13,239 nucleotides of DNA, taken from assembly GCA_964514175.1 (NCBI GenBank), contig CAZEPQ010000047.1, positions 1 through 13,239 of the forward strand, read 5' to 3'. Source of the DNA: HGM13006 sp964514175 (GTDB lineage: Bacteria > Bacillota > Clostridia > Oscillospirales > Oscillospiraceae). Below the pieces are notes generated by a model, which ran no database searches, was not told the DNA's origin, and saw nothing but the letters and a program-made list of their open reading frames with translations. The translations under genes and the position numbers were made by a program. Positions 6,597-12,371 of the stretch are shown here, one piece after another. Within the stretch, counting starts at the first letter, position 1. The number at the start of each line of letters is the position of its first letter.

Positions 6597-7229
6597 TCAT
6601 CGTGGTAGTTCCTTACGGGAACCACCACGCCGCAGGCAGTATCCTCCCAGGAGCTTGAAGTTGTATTCCCCTACACAGCGTATGGTCATACCCGGCTGGA
6701 TCCGGAGGCTGTTGCCCGAATATTCTGGCACGTCCATGGCAAACTCCGCATAGGCGGTGATCAGCTCATAGTCATCCTGCCGGGCCTCCACAGACAGCGA
6801 AGACCAGGCCATGGCAGGGGAATCACTGTTGTTGGTGAAGTCATAGTAGAACCGAATGCCGGGTTCTCCTTCCATCGTCACAAAATCCTCGGCACCCAGG
6901 ATGGTAACGTGGTATTCTCCCAAATCCCCGGACACAGGTTCCATGTCAACCTCATATGGAACCATCTCTTCCGGAACAGCCTCGTCCGGCACAGACGTTT
7001 CCGATGGTTCCGTTTCCGTCAGGCTGGCGGGTTCCGCGTCAGCGGAAACAGAAGTTTCCATCTCCGGCATATTGGAGGCAAGAATTGCATCCGTAACGGA
7101 TTGCTCTGATGCAAGGGATTGGTTGCTGTTCTCCTCCGCAAAGCCGGGAACATCCGGCCCGATTTTTCCGCAGGAAACCATGGAAACCACCATAAGCACC
7201 GCCAGTAGCACCGAAACAATTCGTTTCAA
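6597..7229 (-). CDS. DUF5067-like lipoprotein
   Basis: This encodes 210 residues from a TTG start at 7229. The TTG follows a very strong GGGAGGAGGAAG ribosome site at 5-15 bases and places the signal peptide (KRIVSVLLAVLMVVSMVSC) directly at the N-terminus, with lipobox MVSC and cysteine 20. An upstream in-frame GTG at 7268 would add 13 charged residues and is less likely. Residues about 25-100 are an acidic Ser/Thr/Glu/Pro linker. Residues about 106-195 form a beta-rich domain with the FYYDFTNNSDSP motif and a late Gln-Pro-Gly-Met turn, which resembles the DUF5067 domain of Gram-positive lipoproteins. The expected place is the outer face of the membrane; the function is unknown. The last ten residues, RGGSRKELPR, are encoded by a hairpin and look like an extension beyond the domain. 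Confidence 0.85.
   Translation of the reverse strand: MKRIVSVLLAVLMVVSMVSCGKIGPDVPGFAEENSNQSLASEQSVTDAILASNMPEMETSVSADAEPASLTETEPSETSVPDEAVPEEMVPYEVDMEPVSGDLGEYHVTILGAEDFVTMEGEPGIRFYYDFTNNSDSPAMAWSSLSVEARQDDYELITAYAEFAMDVPEYSGNSLRIQPGMTIRCVGEYNFKLLGGYCLRRGGSRKELPR
6601..6629 (-). repeat. Hairpin at the end of the DUF5067-like lipoprotein gene
   Basis: A 12-base inverted repeat (6601-6612 with 6618-6629) has a 5-base loop and begins next to the stop codon of the gene above. The only imperfect pair is G-U in minus-strand RNA (A-C on the other strand). There is no T tract and the next gene starts 26 bases later, so it is more likely an intercistronic RNA element for mRNA processing or stability than a terminator. 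Confidence 0.6.
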
Positions 7230-7264
7230 TCTTCTTCCTCCTCCCTTTCTTTCCGCGCACTGGT

Positions 7265-8038
7265 TCACCCGTTTACGCTGCCGCCGCAGTATTCGCAGCA
7301 GCCGGAAGCATCAGGCATGGTGGTGGCACCGCACCAGGGACAGGTGATGGCGACTTTGGGTGCTGCAGCGGCTTTAGCAGCAGCTCTTGCATCCTTCCGC
7401 GCAGTGGTCAATACCCGTTTGATCTCCTTGCCCATTTCCTCGTATTCTCTGTAATCCGTATTCATACGGGGATCCGGCTTCCGCAGGACAGGAACTGCTG
7501 TTGTGGTGGTCTTGACCGAGGAAGCATTGAGTCGGAACTTCATCTCATCGAAATAAGGATGATTGACCCGAATGGTCATGTAGAAATCATAGCTGTAGGA
7601 ATATCTAGGGGGATTGTAGGAGACGGGATTGCCGTCCTTATCCTCCCGCTTTTCCTCGTCAGCATCCTCTTCAATATCCAGATCACAACCGGTGACCTGG
7701 GAAAAGTCCAGCACATCAGGATTCTCCTCCCGCCACTTCCGGGCACCGGTGACGATAAACTTCATGGCGTCCTCGTCCAGCAACACCTTGGTGCCACTGC
7801 CCAGCGTTCGTGTCACATGGAACTCCGCCACAGCCTGCTTATTCTCGTCCCGGTAGTCAAGCTGTGCCCTGATATCGTCCACAGTGCTTCTCCGTCGTTC
7901 AGAGAACCAGGGAGACAGCCCCTTGGTACAGTTCTTACAGCAGTTGCCGTCCTCCAGCTTCCGGTTGCCCAGAATACCAATTTCGCCGCCGCAAATATCG
8001 CAAATTTTCTTTTCAAACAGTTTTCCAAACAAGCCCAT
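7265..8038 (-). CDS. DUF4428-type zinc-ribbon protein with C-terminal second zinc ribbon
   Basis: This encodes 257 residues with no signal peptide or membrane segment, so it should be cytoplasmic. The N-terminus carries a treble-clef/zinc-ribbon of the DUF4428 type: C13-D-I-C16-G-G, a GILGNRKLEDG turn, and C33/C34-K-N-C37. The middle (about 68-185) is a beta-rich region that could be a PH-like fold (inference). An Ala/Lys-rich stretch, about 212-228, leads to a second ribbon with C233-P-W-C236-G and C247/C248-E-Y-C251-G-G. Ribbon pairs of this kind usually act as binding platforms rather than enzymes. The ATG at 8038 follows AAGGAG at the proper spacing; a longer open frame upstream overlaps the SPFH gene and is ignored. 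It lies 50 bases after the SPFH gene, and the first residues (MGLFGKLFEK) resemble the amphipathic start often seen in membrane-peripheral proteins. Confidence 0.85.
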   Translation of the reverse strand: MGLFGKLFEKKICDICGGEIGILGNRKLEDGNCCKNCTKGLSPWFSERRRSTVDDIRAQLDYRDENKQAVAEFHVTRTLGSGTKVLLDEDAMKFIVTGARKWREENPDVLDFSQVTGCDLDIEEDADEEKREDKDGNPVSYNPPRYSYSYDFYMTIRVNHPYFDEMKFRLNASSVKTTTTAVPVLRKPDPRMNTDYREYEEMGKEIKRVLTTARKDARAAAKAAAAPKVAITCPWCGATTMPDASGCCEYCGGSVNG

Positions 8039-8088
8039 AGTCACATCTCCTTCGATATTGATCGCATGTATTTTCAAGTTCCCTGAGA

Positions 8089-9516
8089 TTATATTGAAAC
8101 CAGGTCTCCATCGTCGAATGGGTCGCCGCATTCCGGGCAGAACTTTGGGGGCTTTACGCCCTTTTCCGGTTCCCATCCGCACTTATCGCACCGGTATTGA
8201 GGGATACCGTCAGGCTTCTTTGCGCCGCATTCCGGACAGAATTTTCCTTTGTTCACTGCACCGCAGGTGCAGGTCCAGCCATCGGCCTCCGGCTTTTTTG
8301 CGCCGCATTTCATGCAGAATTTTCCGGCGGCTACATTGCCGCAGGTACAAGTCCAGGTATCCCCAGCAGGCTTGGGCTCAGGCTTTTTGCTGCCGCACTC
8401 GGGGCAGAATTTTCCGGAGGCCATGTTGCCGCAGGAGCACTGCCAGGAATCGGCGGCGGGAGCGACAGGGGCAGAAGCAAGTGCGGGAGCGGGCTGCTGA
8501 GTCTGCTGCTGCCCCATTTGATACAGGTTCTGGGCGTTCATGCCACCCATATTCCCGGTCATGTTCATACCCATAAAAGCCATTGCGGCACCGGTGCCCT
8601 GATTGGATGCTGCTGCCTGCATGGCAGATGCCTGAGCGCCCACCATGTGGGCTGCTGCCCGGGTGGGGTCCATAAAGGCAGCATTCCGCTGGAGCTCCTT
8701 GAGCATTTTTTCGTCTTCCTCTTCCGCCTTGACAGAGGACACACCCACCCGCTGGATCTCTATGCCTCGGAAGTCCCGCCAGTCACGGGACAGCTCTTCC
8801 CGCAGGGCATCTGCCAGCTCCTTCGTCTTTCCCGGGAGCGCAGAGTACCGAACTCCCAACTCAGAAATTCGGGCAAAGGCAGGCTGGAGGGCAGTGAGCA
8901 ACTCGCTCTTGAGCTGGCTATCAAGGGTGCTGCGCCTATAATCCTCGGACACATTGCCGCAGACATTGGTATAGAACAGCATGGGGTTCACCAGCCTATA
9001 GCTGTACTCACCAAAGCAGCGGACGTTGATGTCAATATCAATACCGGCTCTCTGATCCACCACCCGGAAGGGAACTGGAGACGGGGTGCCGTACTTATTC
9101 CCGATTACTTCCTTGGTATTGAAGTAGTAGATCCGCTGATCCTTGGGGGCCTCACCGCCGAAGGTGAAACGCTTGCCTATGTTCTGGAAGGTGGCGATAA
9201 TACTCTCTCCCAGATCACCGGAGAAAACAGAAGGTTCGGTAGAGGTATCGTATGTGTACTCTCCGGGTTCGGCGCAGATATCCACCACCTTACCCTGCTC
9301 CACAATGATCATGCACTGACCATCTGCCACAGCGATAACCGATCCATCGGAGATGATGTTGTCGCTGCCCTTTGTGTTGGCCGAACGTCGATCCGTGCGC
9401 TTTTTTCCTCTGACAGCCAGAACATCCGCGGGGATGGACTCGCAGTAAAAGTACTCTTTCCACTGGTCTGCCAGGACACCGCCTACAGACCCCACTGCTG
9501 CTTTGATCAGACCCAT
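8089..9516 (-). CDS. SPFH-domain 'virion core' protein (YdjI-like) with four zinc ribbons
   Basis: This encodes 475 residues. The N-terminal half (about 20-270) is an SPFH (stomatin/prohibitin/flotillin-like) domain of the 'virion core protein' group to which B. subtilis YdjI belongs. Recognisable parts are GQCMIIVEQGKVVDICAEPG, TPSPVPFRVVD, and the helical end with GIEIQRVGVSSVKAEEED. A Met/Ala/Gln-rich stretch (about 280-355) follows, then four zinc ribbons: C360/C362 with C371/C374, C390/C392 with C401/C404, C416/C418 with C427/C430, and C443/C446 with C460/C463. SPFH proteins form large oligomers on membranes. YdjI works with phage-shock-type PspA (YdjF) and partner proteins in membrane stress; no PspA gene is in this window. 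The start has AAAGGAG 8 bases upstream. The gene is second in the five-gene cluster. Confidence 0.9.
   Translation of the reverse strand: MGLIKAAVGSVGGVLADQWKEYFYCESIPADVLAVRGKKRTDRRSANTKGSDNIISDGSVIAVADGQCMIIVEQGKVVDICAEPGEYTYDTSTEPSVFSGDLGESIIATFQNIGKRFTFGGEAPKDQRIYYFNTKEVIGNKYGTPSPVPFRVVDQRAGIDIDINVRCFGEYSYRLVNPMLFYTNVCGNVSEDYRRSTLDSQLKSELLTALQPAFARISELGVRYSALPGKTKELADALREELSRDWRDFRGIEIQRVGVSSVKAEEEDEKMLKELQRNAAFMDPTRAAAHMVGAQASAMQAAASNQGTGAAMAFMGMNMTGNMGGMNAQNLYQMGQQQTQQPAPALASAPVAPAADSWQCSCGNMASGKFCPECGSKKPEPKPAGDTWTCTCGNVAAGKFCMKCGAKKPEADGWTCTCGAVNKGKFCPECGAKKPDGIPQYRCDKCGWEPEKGVKPPKFCPECGDPFDDGDLVSI
8116..8448 (-). repeat. Tandem zinc-ribbon coding repeats within the SPFH gene
   Basis: Three near-identical units encode W-x-C-x-C-G-x6-GKFC-x2-CG followed by a (K)KPE/KPD linker. 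They are spaced 78 and 90 bases apart (shared core near 8222, 8300 and 8390), and a more diverged fourth unit lies near 8116-8190. The similarity is visible at the DNA level, indicating tandem duplication inside the gene. Confidence 0.8.
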
Positions 9517-9560
9517 TTTTATTCTCCTTTCTCACATTACCTCGTTCAGTTTCCGGCGAC

Positions 9561-9929
9561 TCATCCCGCACACTCCCGGGATGCAACAACCTCTCCTTTT
9601 TCCTGGAGAAGTTCGGCACAGGATCGGCACATATCCAGATCATCACAGATCATAAAGCATTGGTCGCATACCAGTCTGTGGCAGATCGGGCATGTGTTAA
9701 GGACCCCGGTGGCCTCAGAAACCGCTTTTGTCAGCGCATTTTCCCGTTCTCGCTGATAGAGGGTGTTAAATACGATCCGCTTTCCTCTGGTCTCCGGAAC
9801 GACACCGGATTTTGAAAACCGAACCGGTCTGCTGGACCACTCTTTGCCGCACTCCGCACAGCATAGGGAAAAATGAAACTCATCCTGTGTAGAGCAATCC
9901 AACAGAAGCTCTTTTGCAATCTGGCTCAT
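9561..9929 (-). CDS. Small zinc-finger protein, first gene of the SPFH/lipoprotein cluster
   Basis: This encodes 122 residues, with no signal or membrane segment. Cysteines lie in two groups: C23/C24 with C27 (LCCAECGKEW), and a dense C-terminal group, C80-P-I-C83, C88-D-Q-C91, C95, C101-R-S-C104. The latter probably forms a two-zinc, cross-braced or double-ribbon finger. A basic middle section (about 34-62, several Arg/Lys) might contact nucleic acid or lipids. No enzyme motif is seen. Proteins like this often sit beside SPFH 'virion core' genes in Bacillota, which fits a partner role, but I cannot name the family with certainty. The ATG at 9929 follows GGAAAGGCGGTGACAGG, a moderate ribosome site. 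The gap to the SPFH gene is 44 bases, so they are likely co-transcribed. No clear promoter was found in 9930-10024. Confidence 0.8.
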   Translation of the reverse strand: MSQIAKELLLDCSTQDEFHFSLCCAECGKEWSSRPVRFSKSGVVPETRGKRIVFNTLYQRERENALTKAVSEATGVLNTCPICHRLVCDQCFMICDDLDMCRSCAELLQEKGEVVASRECAG

Positions 9930-10024
9930 CCTGTCACCGCCTTTCCGTGTGTTTTCCCAAAGGGGAACCTCCCTGCTTTCTTTTTACCAGAAGTCCACAG
10001 AAAAAAGCATGACCCCAGGATGCC

Positions 10025-10052
10025 AAAAAGGGTAATCTTTTGAAAAATACCC
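10025..10052 (-). terminator. Second minus-strand hairpin with T tract
   Basis: GGGTA (10030-10034) pairs with TACCC (10048-10052), with further A-U/G-U pairs inside. On the minus strand it is followed by five T residues (complement of 10025-10029). It could be a backup terminator for the LuxR-type gene or an attenuator ahead of the five-gene cluster. Confidence 0.45.
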
Positions 10053-10065
10053 CTAGGGAGTAGAC

Positions 10066-10105
10066 AAGCTGCACAATCTGACCGTAGCCGGATTGTGCAG
10101 CTTTT
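10066..10105 (+). terminator. Long hairpin of uncertain orientation in the 9930-10155 gap
   Basis: AAGCTGCACAATC (10066-10078) pairs perfectly with 10091-10103, a 13-bp stem extended by two inner pairs, with a loop of about 8 bases. On the plus strand TTTT follows (10102-10105), as in a terminator, but no plus-strand gene precedes it. On the minus strand only two T residues follow. It may be a dispersed repeat or an RNA element. Confidence 0.45.
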
Positions 10106-10110
10106 ACCTT

Positions 10111-10148
10111 TGCAAAAAAAGAAAATCACCCCTTTACAGAGGTGATTT
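10111..10148 (-). terminator. Intrinsic terminator of the LuxR-type regulator gene
   Basis: AAATCACC (10123-10130) pairs with GGTGATTT (10141-10148). Read on the minus strand, the stem is followed by TTTTCTTTTTTT (complement of 10114-10125). It starts 8 bases after the TAA stop at 10156-10158. Confidence 0.85.
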
Positions 10149-10155
10149 CGTTCTA

Positions 10156-11247
10156 TTATAGCGACACAGTAGGGGTTTCCCGATCCAGTTTTACGCAGAG
10201 CTCACGCCGACTGGAGACCTCCAGTTTGAAGAAAATATTGGAGGTATGCTTTTTCACTGTATTCTCAGTCACATACAACTGCTCTGCGATTTCCTTACGC
10301 GGCATGTCCCGGAGCAGATATGTAAGAACCTCCCGCTCCCTTGTTGTCAGTTGATCCAGCACAGGACAATCTGAGAGGATCTGTTCGATTCGCTGTTCTG
10401 TGACAGACTCTGACGCGGATTTCACCGCATGCTCTGCCGCTTTTCGCTGTAAAAGCTCATAGTCCTGCAGCATATCGTAAAGCAGCAGCAGAAACAGTTC
10501 AGTAATGATATAGGTCACAGACAGGAACTCAAAGTTCCAGGCTACCTTTTGCTCAATGTACCACACGCCAATGTTTCCGAGAACCAGACTGGCAAGAATG
10601 GCTCCGTAGCGGTAAGAGTCGACCCGCTTTTTCGCAAAGGAATAAACAATGCTGCCTACCATAATCGTAAAATAGGAAAGCAGATACAGCAGGTACCAGC
10701 CATGCAGTGGGCCGTAGACTTTTTTCAAGGTGGCGACATTTCCAATGTATTCCACGGTCACATCCTTATAATACAGCCCCAGACTTTTTCCGCTGGCTGC
10801 AAGGAGGAAAGTGGCAATGCTGACGAAGGTGAGGACGATCAAGGCCCATTTTTTGACCTGGATCCGGCAAACCTTCATAATGATCATCAGCATACTCAGG
10901 GGAAGGAATACAGAACCCAGGTAGGAGAGGCTGTTTGCCAGCATTGCAGCTTCCAGAGAATCCGAAACCGACAGGGCCAGGTAGCCCAGATTTACGACAA
11001 AAACCGAGCTGTAGAGAACCAGAAACCAAGGCTCTTTCTTGTGGATAATCCGGAAACAGCCAATGGCCAGTAACAATGCCAGCAGGGAAGTAATTCCATA
11101 AATGACCGCCATGTTCCCCGTTTTTCCGCCAAGCCCAGCGTCCGCAGCGAACACGGATACTGTCATAATGGTCGTCGCAAGGCACACAAAAGCAAGACGA
11201 ACCGATACCCTCCATAGCCGCCTTCCTTCGATTCTTCCAGGACCCAT
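10156..11247 (-). CDS. Polytopic membrane LuxR-type transcriptional regulator
   Basis: This encodes 363 residues. The N-terminal two thirds hold about eight hydrophobic segments (roughly 15-34, 47-66, 73-94, 102-124, 134-151, 183-204, 214-231, 240-257). The arrangement resembles the 7TM sensor regions seen in some histidine kinases, which is a tentative likeness. A charged helical linker (about 258-295) leads to a LuxR/GerE helix-turn-helix at about 297-355: LTTREREVLTYLLRDMPRKEIAEQL then VTENTVKKHTSNIF, with the conserved Glu-Val-Leu and Thr-Val-Lys-Lys-His recognition-helix features. It is therefore a one-component regulator that binds DNA while fixed in the membrane; no kinase or receiver domain is present. 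The ATG at 11247 follows AGGAGGGAG; the frame is open further upstream but would absorb the promoter. It has its own terminator, and the five-gene cluster lies just downstream, a possible target. Confidence 0.87.
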   Translation of the reverse strand: MGPGRIEGRRLWRVSVRLAFVCLATTIMTVSVFAADAGLGGKTGNMAVIYGITSLLALLLAIGCFRIIHKKEPWFLVLYSSVFVVNLGYLALSVSDSLEAAMLANSLSYLGSVFLPLSMLMIIMKVCRIQVKKWALIVLTFVSIATFLLAASGKSLGLYYKDVTVEYIGNVATLKKVYGPLHGWYLLYLLSYFTIMVGSIVYSFAKKRVDSYRYGAILASLVLGNIGVWYIEQKVAWNFEFLSVTYIITELFLLLLYDMLQDYELLQRKAAEHAVKSASESVTEQRIEQILSDCPVLDQLTTREREVLTYLLRDMPRKEIAEQLYVTENTVKKHTSNIFFKLEVSSRRELCVKLDRETPTVSL

Positions 11248-11274
11248 ATATCTCCCTCCTCTCCCTTTGGTGCA

Positions 11275-11283
11275 ATTATACCA
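11275..11283 (-). promoter_or_regulatory. Extended -10 promoter of the LuxR-type regulator gene
   Basis: On the minus strand TGGTATAAT (complement of 11275-11283) is a perfect extended -10, 27 bases before the ATG at 11247. No good -35 lies 16-18 bases upstream (TGGTAA at best). Confidence 0.55.
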
Positions 11284-11304
11284 TATGTTTTGGAGAATTA
11301 CCAC

Positions 11305-11320
11305 AGAGATTGTTGTCTCT
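11305..11320. promoter_or_regulatory. Inverted repeat upstream of the LuxR-type gene, possible operator
   Basis: AGAGA (11305-11309) and TCTCT (11316-11320) flank six bases. The centre is about 44 bases upstream of the start site expected from the -10 at 11275-11280, roughly where a class II activator would bind next to a promoter lacking a -35. Short arms make this tentative. Confidence 0.3.
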
Positions 11321-11395
11321 TGCAGTGAGTAACATGACTGTCAAAATCAAAAAACAAGACTTACCAAGCTCCTGCAAATGCAATATAAAGGAAGA

Positions 11396-11428
11396 GGAGC
11401 TGTCTCGCTAAAAAAGCGAGGCAGCTCC
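11396..11428 (-). terminator. Hairpin terminator after porB
   Basis: A 14-base stem, GGAGCTGTCTCGCT (11396-11409) with 11415-11428, has a five-base A loop on the plus strand and one imperfect pair (T-G on the plus strand, A-C on the minus). It starts 7 bases after the porB stop codon. The minus-strand sequence after it is pyrimidine-rich (TCTTCCTTTAT) rather than a clean T run. Confidence 0.65.
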
Positions 11429-11435
11429 CACATTT

Positions 11436-12368
11436 TCACTTACACTTCGCAAGAAGTTCTTCCCACTTCTTGTCCACATACTCCTGAGCAGATTCCAGCA
11501 TCCACTCGTTGCCCTTCTGGAAGCAGTGCTTAAAGCGGCCCTGGAGACGCATGTAGTCCTCAATGGGCTTTTTCTTCTTGGGCTCATAGGTCAGTCGCCA
11601 TTCGCCTTCCTCGACCTCGTACATGGGCCACAGGCAGGTGTCCACTGCCAGTTGGGTGATGGTGGGCAGCAGGGCGGTGTCATACTGCCAGCCTCTGGGA
11701 CAGGGGGAGAGGACGTTCAGGAAACAGGGCCCTTCGGTGTAGATGGCCTTCTTTGCCTTCTCGTGGAGATCCTTAAAGTTGCCGATGAAGGTGGTCTGTG
11801 CGGCGTAGGGAATGCCGTGGGCCACCATAATTGCGGTCAGATCCTTCTTGTCCTGCTGCTTGCCCTTGATCTCACGACCCACAGGGGCTGTGGTGGCATT
11901 GGCAAAGCGAGGGGTGGAGGACGAACGCTGAATGCCGGTGTTCATATATGCTTCATTGTCATAGCAGACATAGACCATGTCGTGTCCACGCTCCATGGCA
12001 CCGGACAGAGACTGAAAACCGATGTCATAGGTACCGCCGTCGCCGCCGAAGGTAATGAACTTGAATTTTGTGTCGTCCAGCTTGCCCTTCCGCTGCATAG
12101 CCTTGTAGCAGGCCTCTACGCCGGAGCAGGTGGCGGCAGCATTCTCAAAGGCGGAATGGACATAGCTCTCCGTCCAGGAGGTATAGGGATACATAAAGGA
12201 GGAAACCTCCAGACAGCCGGTGGCATTGGTGATGACCGCCTTGTCCTCAGGCTCCAGAGCCCGCATAACAGCCCGGCAGGTGATGCCTGCACCGCAGCCG
12301 GCGCAAAGTCGGTGACCGCCTACAAAGCGTTCGGGCTTTTCAAGCTCTTTCTTAAACTGATATGCCAT
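11436..12368 (-). CDS. porB: Pyruvate (2-oxoacid):ferredoxin oxidoreductase beta subunit
   Basis: This encodes 310 residues, the usual PorB length. The subunit binds thiamine diphosphate and a [4Fe-4S] cluster and carries the catalytic centre for oxidative decarboxylation of pyruvate to acetyl-CoA with ferredoxin reduction. Visible features are the cluster cysteines C22 and C25 (GGHRLCAGCGAG), C52 (TGCLEV) and C223 (SPCPRGW). The thiamine diphosphate/Mg motif runs from GGDGGTYDIG (108-117) to YDNEAYMNTG (136-145); PYTSW (61-65) is also typical. The ATG at 12368 is 3 bases after the porA stop, and its ribosome site (GGGAGGCG) lies inside the end of porA, so translation is likely coupled. Other 2-oxoacid oxidoreductases share these motifs, but the sequence fits the pyruvate group best. 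Confidence 0.93.
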   Translation of the reverse strand: MAYQFKKELEKPERFVGGHRLCAGCGAGITCRAVMRALEPEDKAVITNATGCLEVSSFMYPYTSWTESYVHSAFENAAATCSGVEACYKAMQRKGKLDDTKFKFITFGGDGGTYDIGFQSLSGAMERGHDMVYVCYDNEAYMNTGIQRSSSTPRFANATTAPVGREIKGKQQDKKDLTAIMVAHGIPYAAQTTFIGNFKDLHEKAKKAIYTEGPCFLNVLSPCPRGWQYDTALLPTITQLAVDTCLWPMYEVEEGEWRLTYEPKKKKPIEDYMRLQGRFKHCFQKGNEWMLESAQEYVDKKWEELLAKCK

Positions 12369-12371
12369 TGA

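Noticed and set aside
8116..8448. Regularly spaced repeats resembling a CRISPR array
   Set aside because: The units are in frame, 78-90 bases apart, imperfect and encode zinc ribbons; there are no spacers or cas genes.
8197..9756. 519-codon plus-strand open frame
   Set aside because: It lies antisense to the SPFH gene, whose domains, zinc ribbons and ribosome site are clear. The antisense translation has no recognisable domain and no ribosome site.
9981..9990. TGG-TAAAAA as an extended -10 promoter for the five-gene cluster
   Set aside because: The hexamer matches only 4/6 and there is no -35; too weak to annotate.
9926..10129. 67-codon minus-strand frame between the LuxR-type gene and the zinc-finger gene
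   Set aside because: It spans three hairpins including T tracts; its Phe/Lys-rich start is translated terminator sequence.
11526..12371. 281-codon plus-strand open frame
   Set aside because: It is antisense to porB, whose cysteines and thiamine diphosphate motif are intact.
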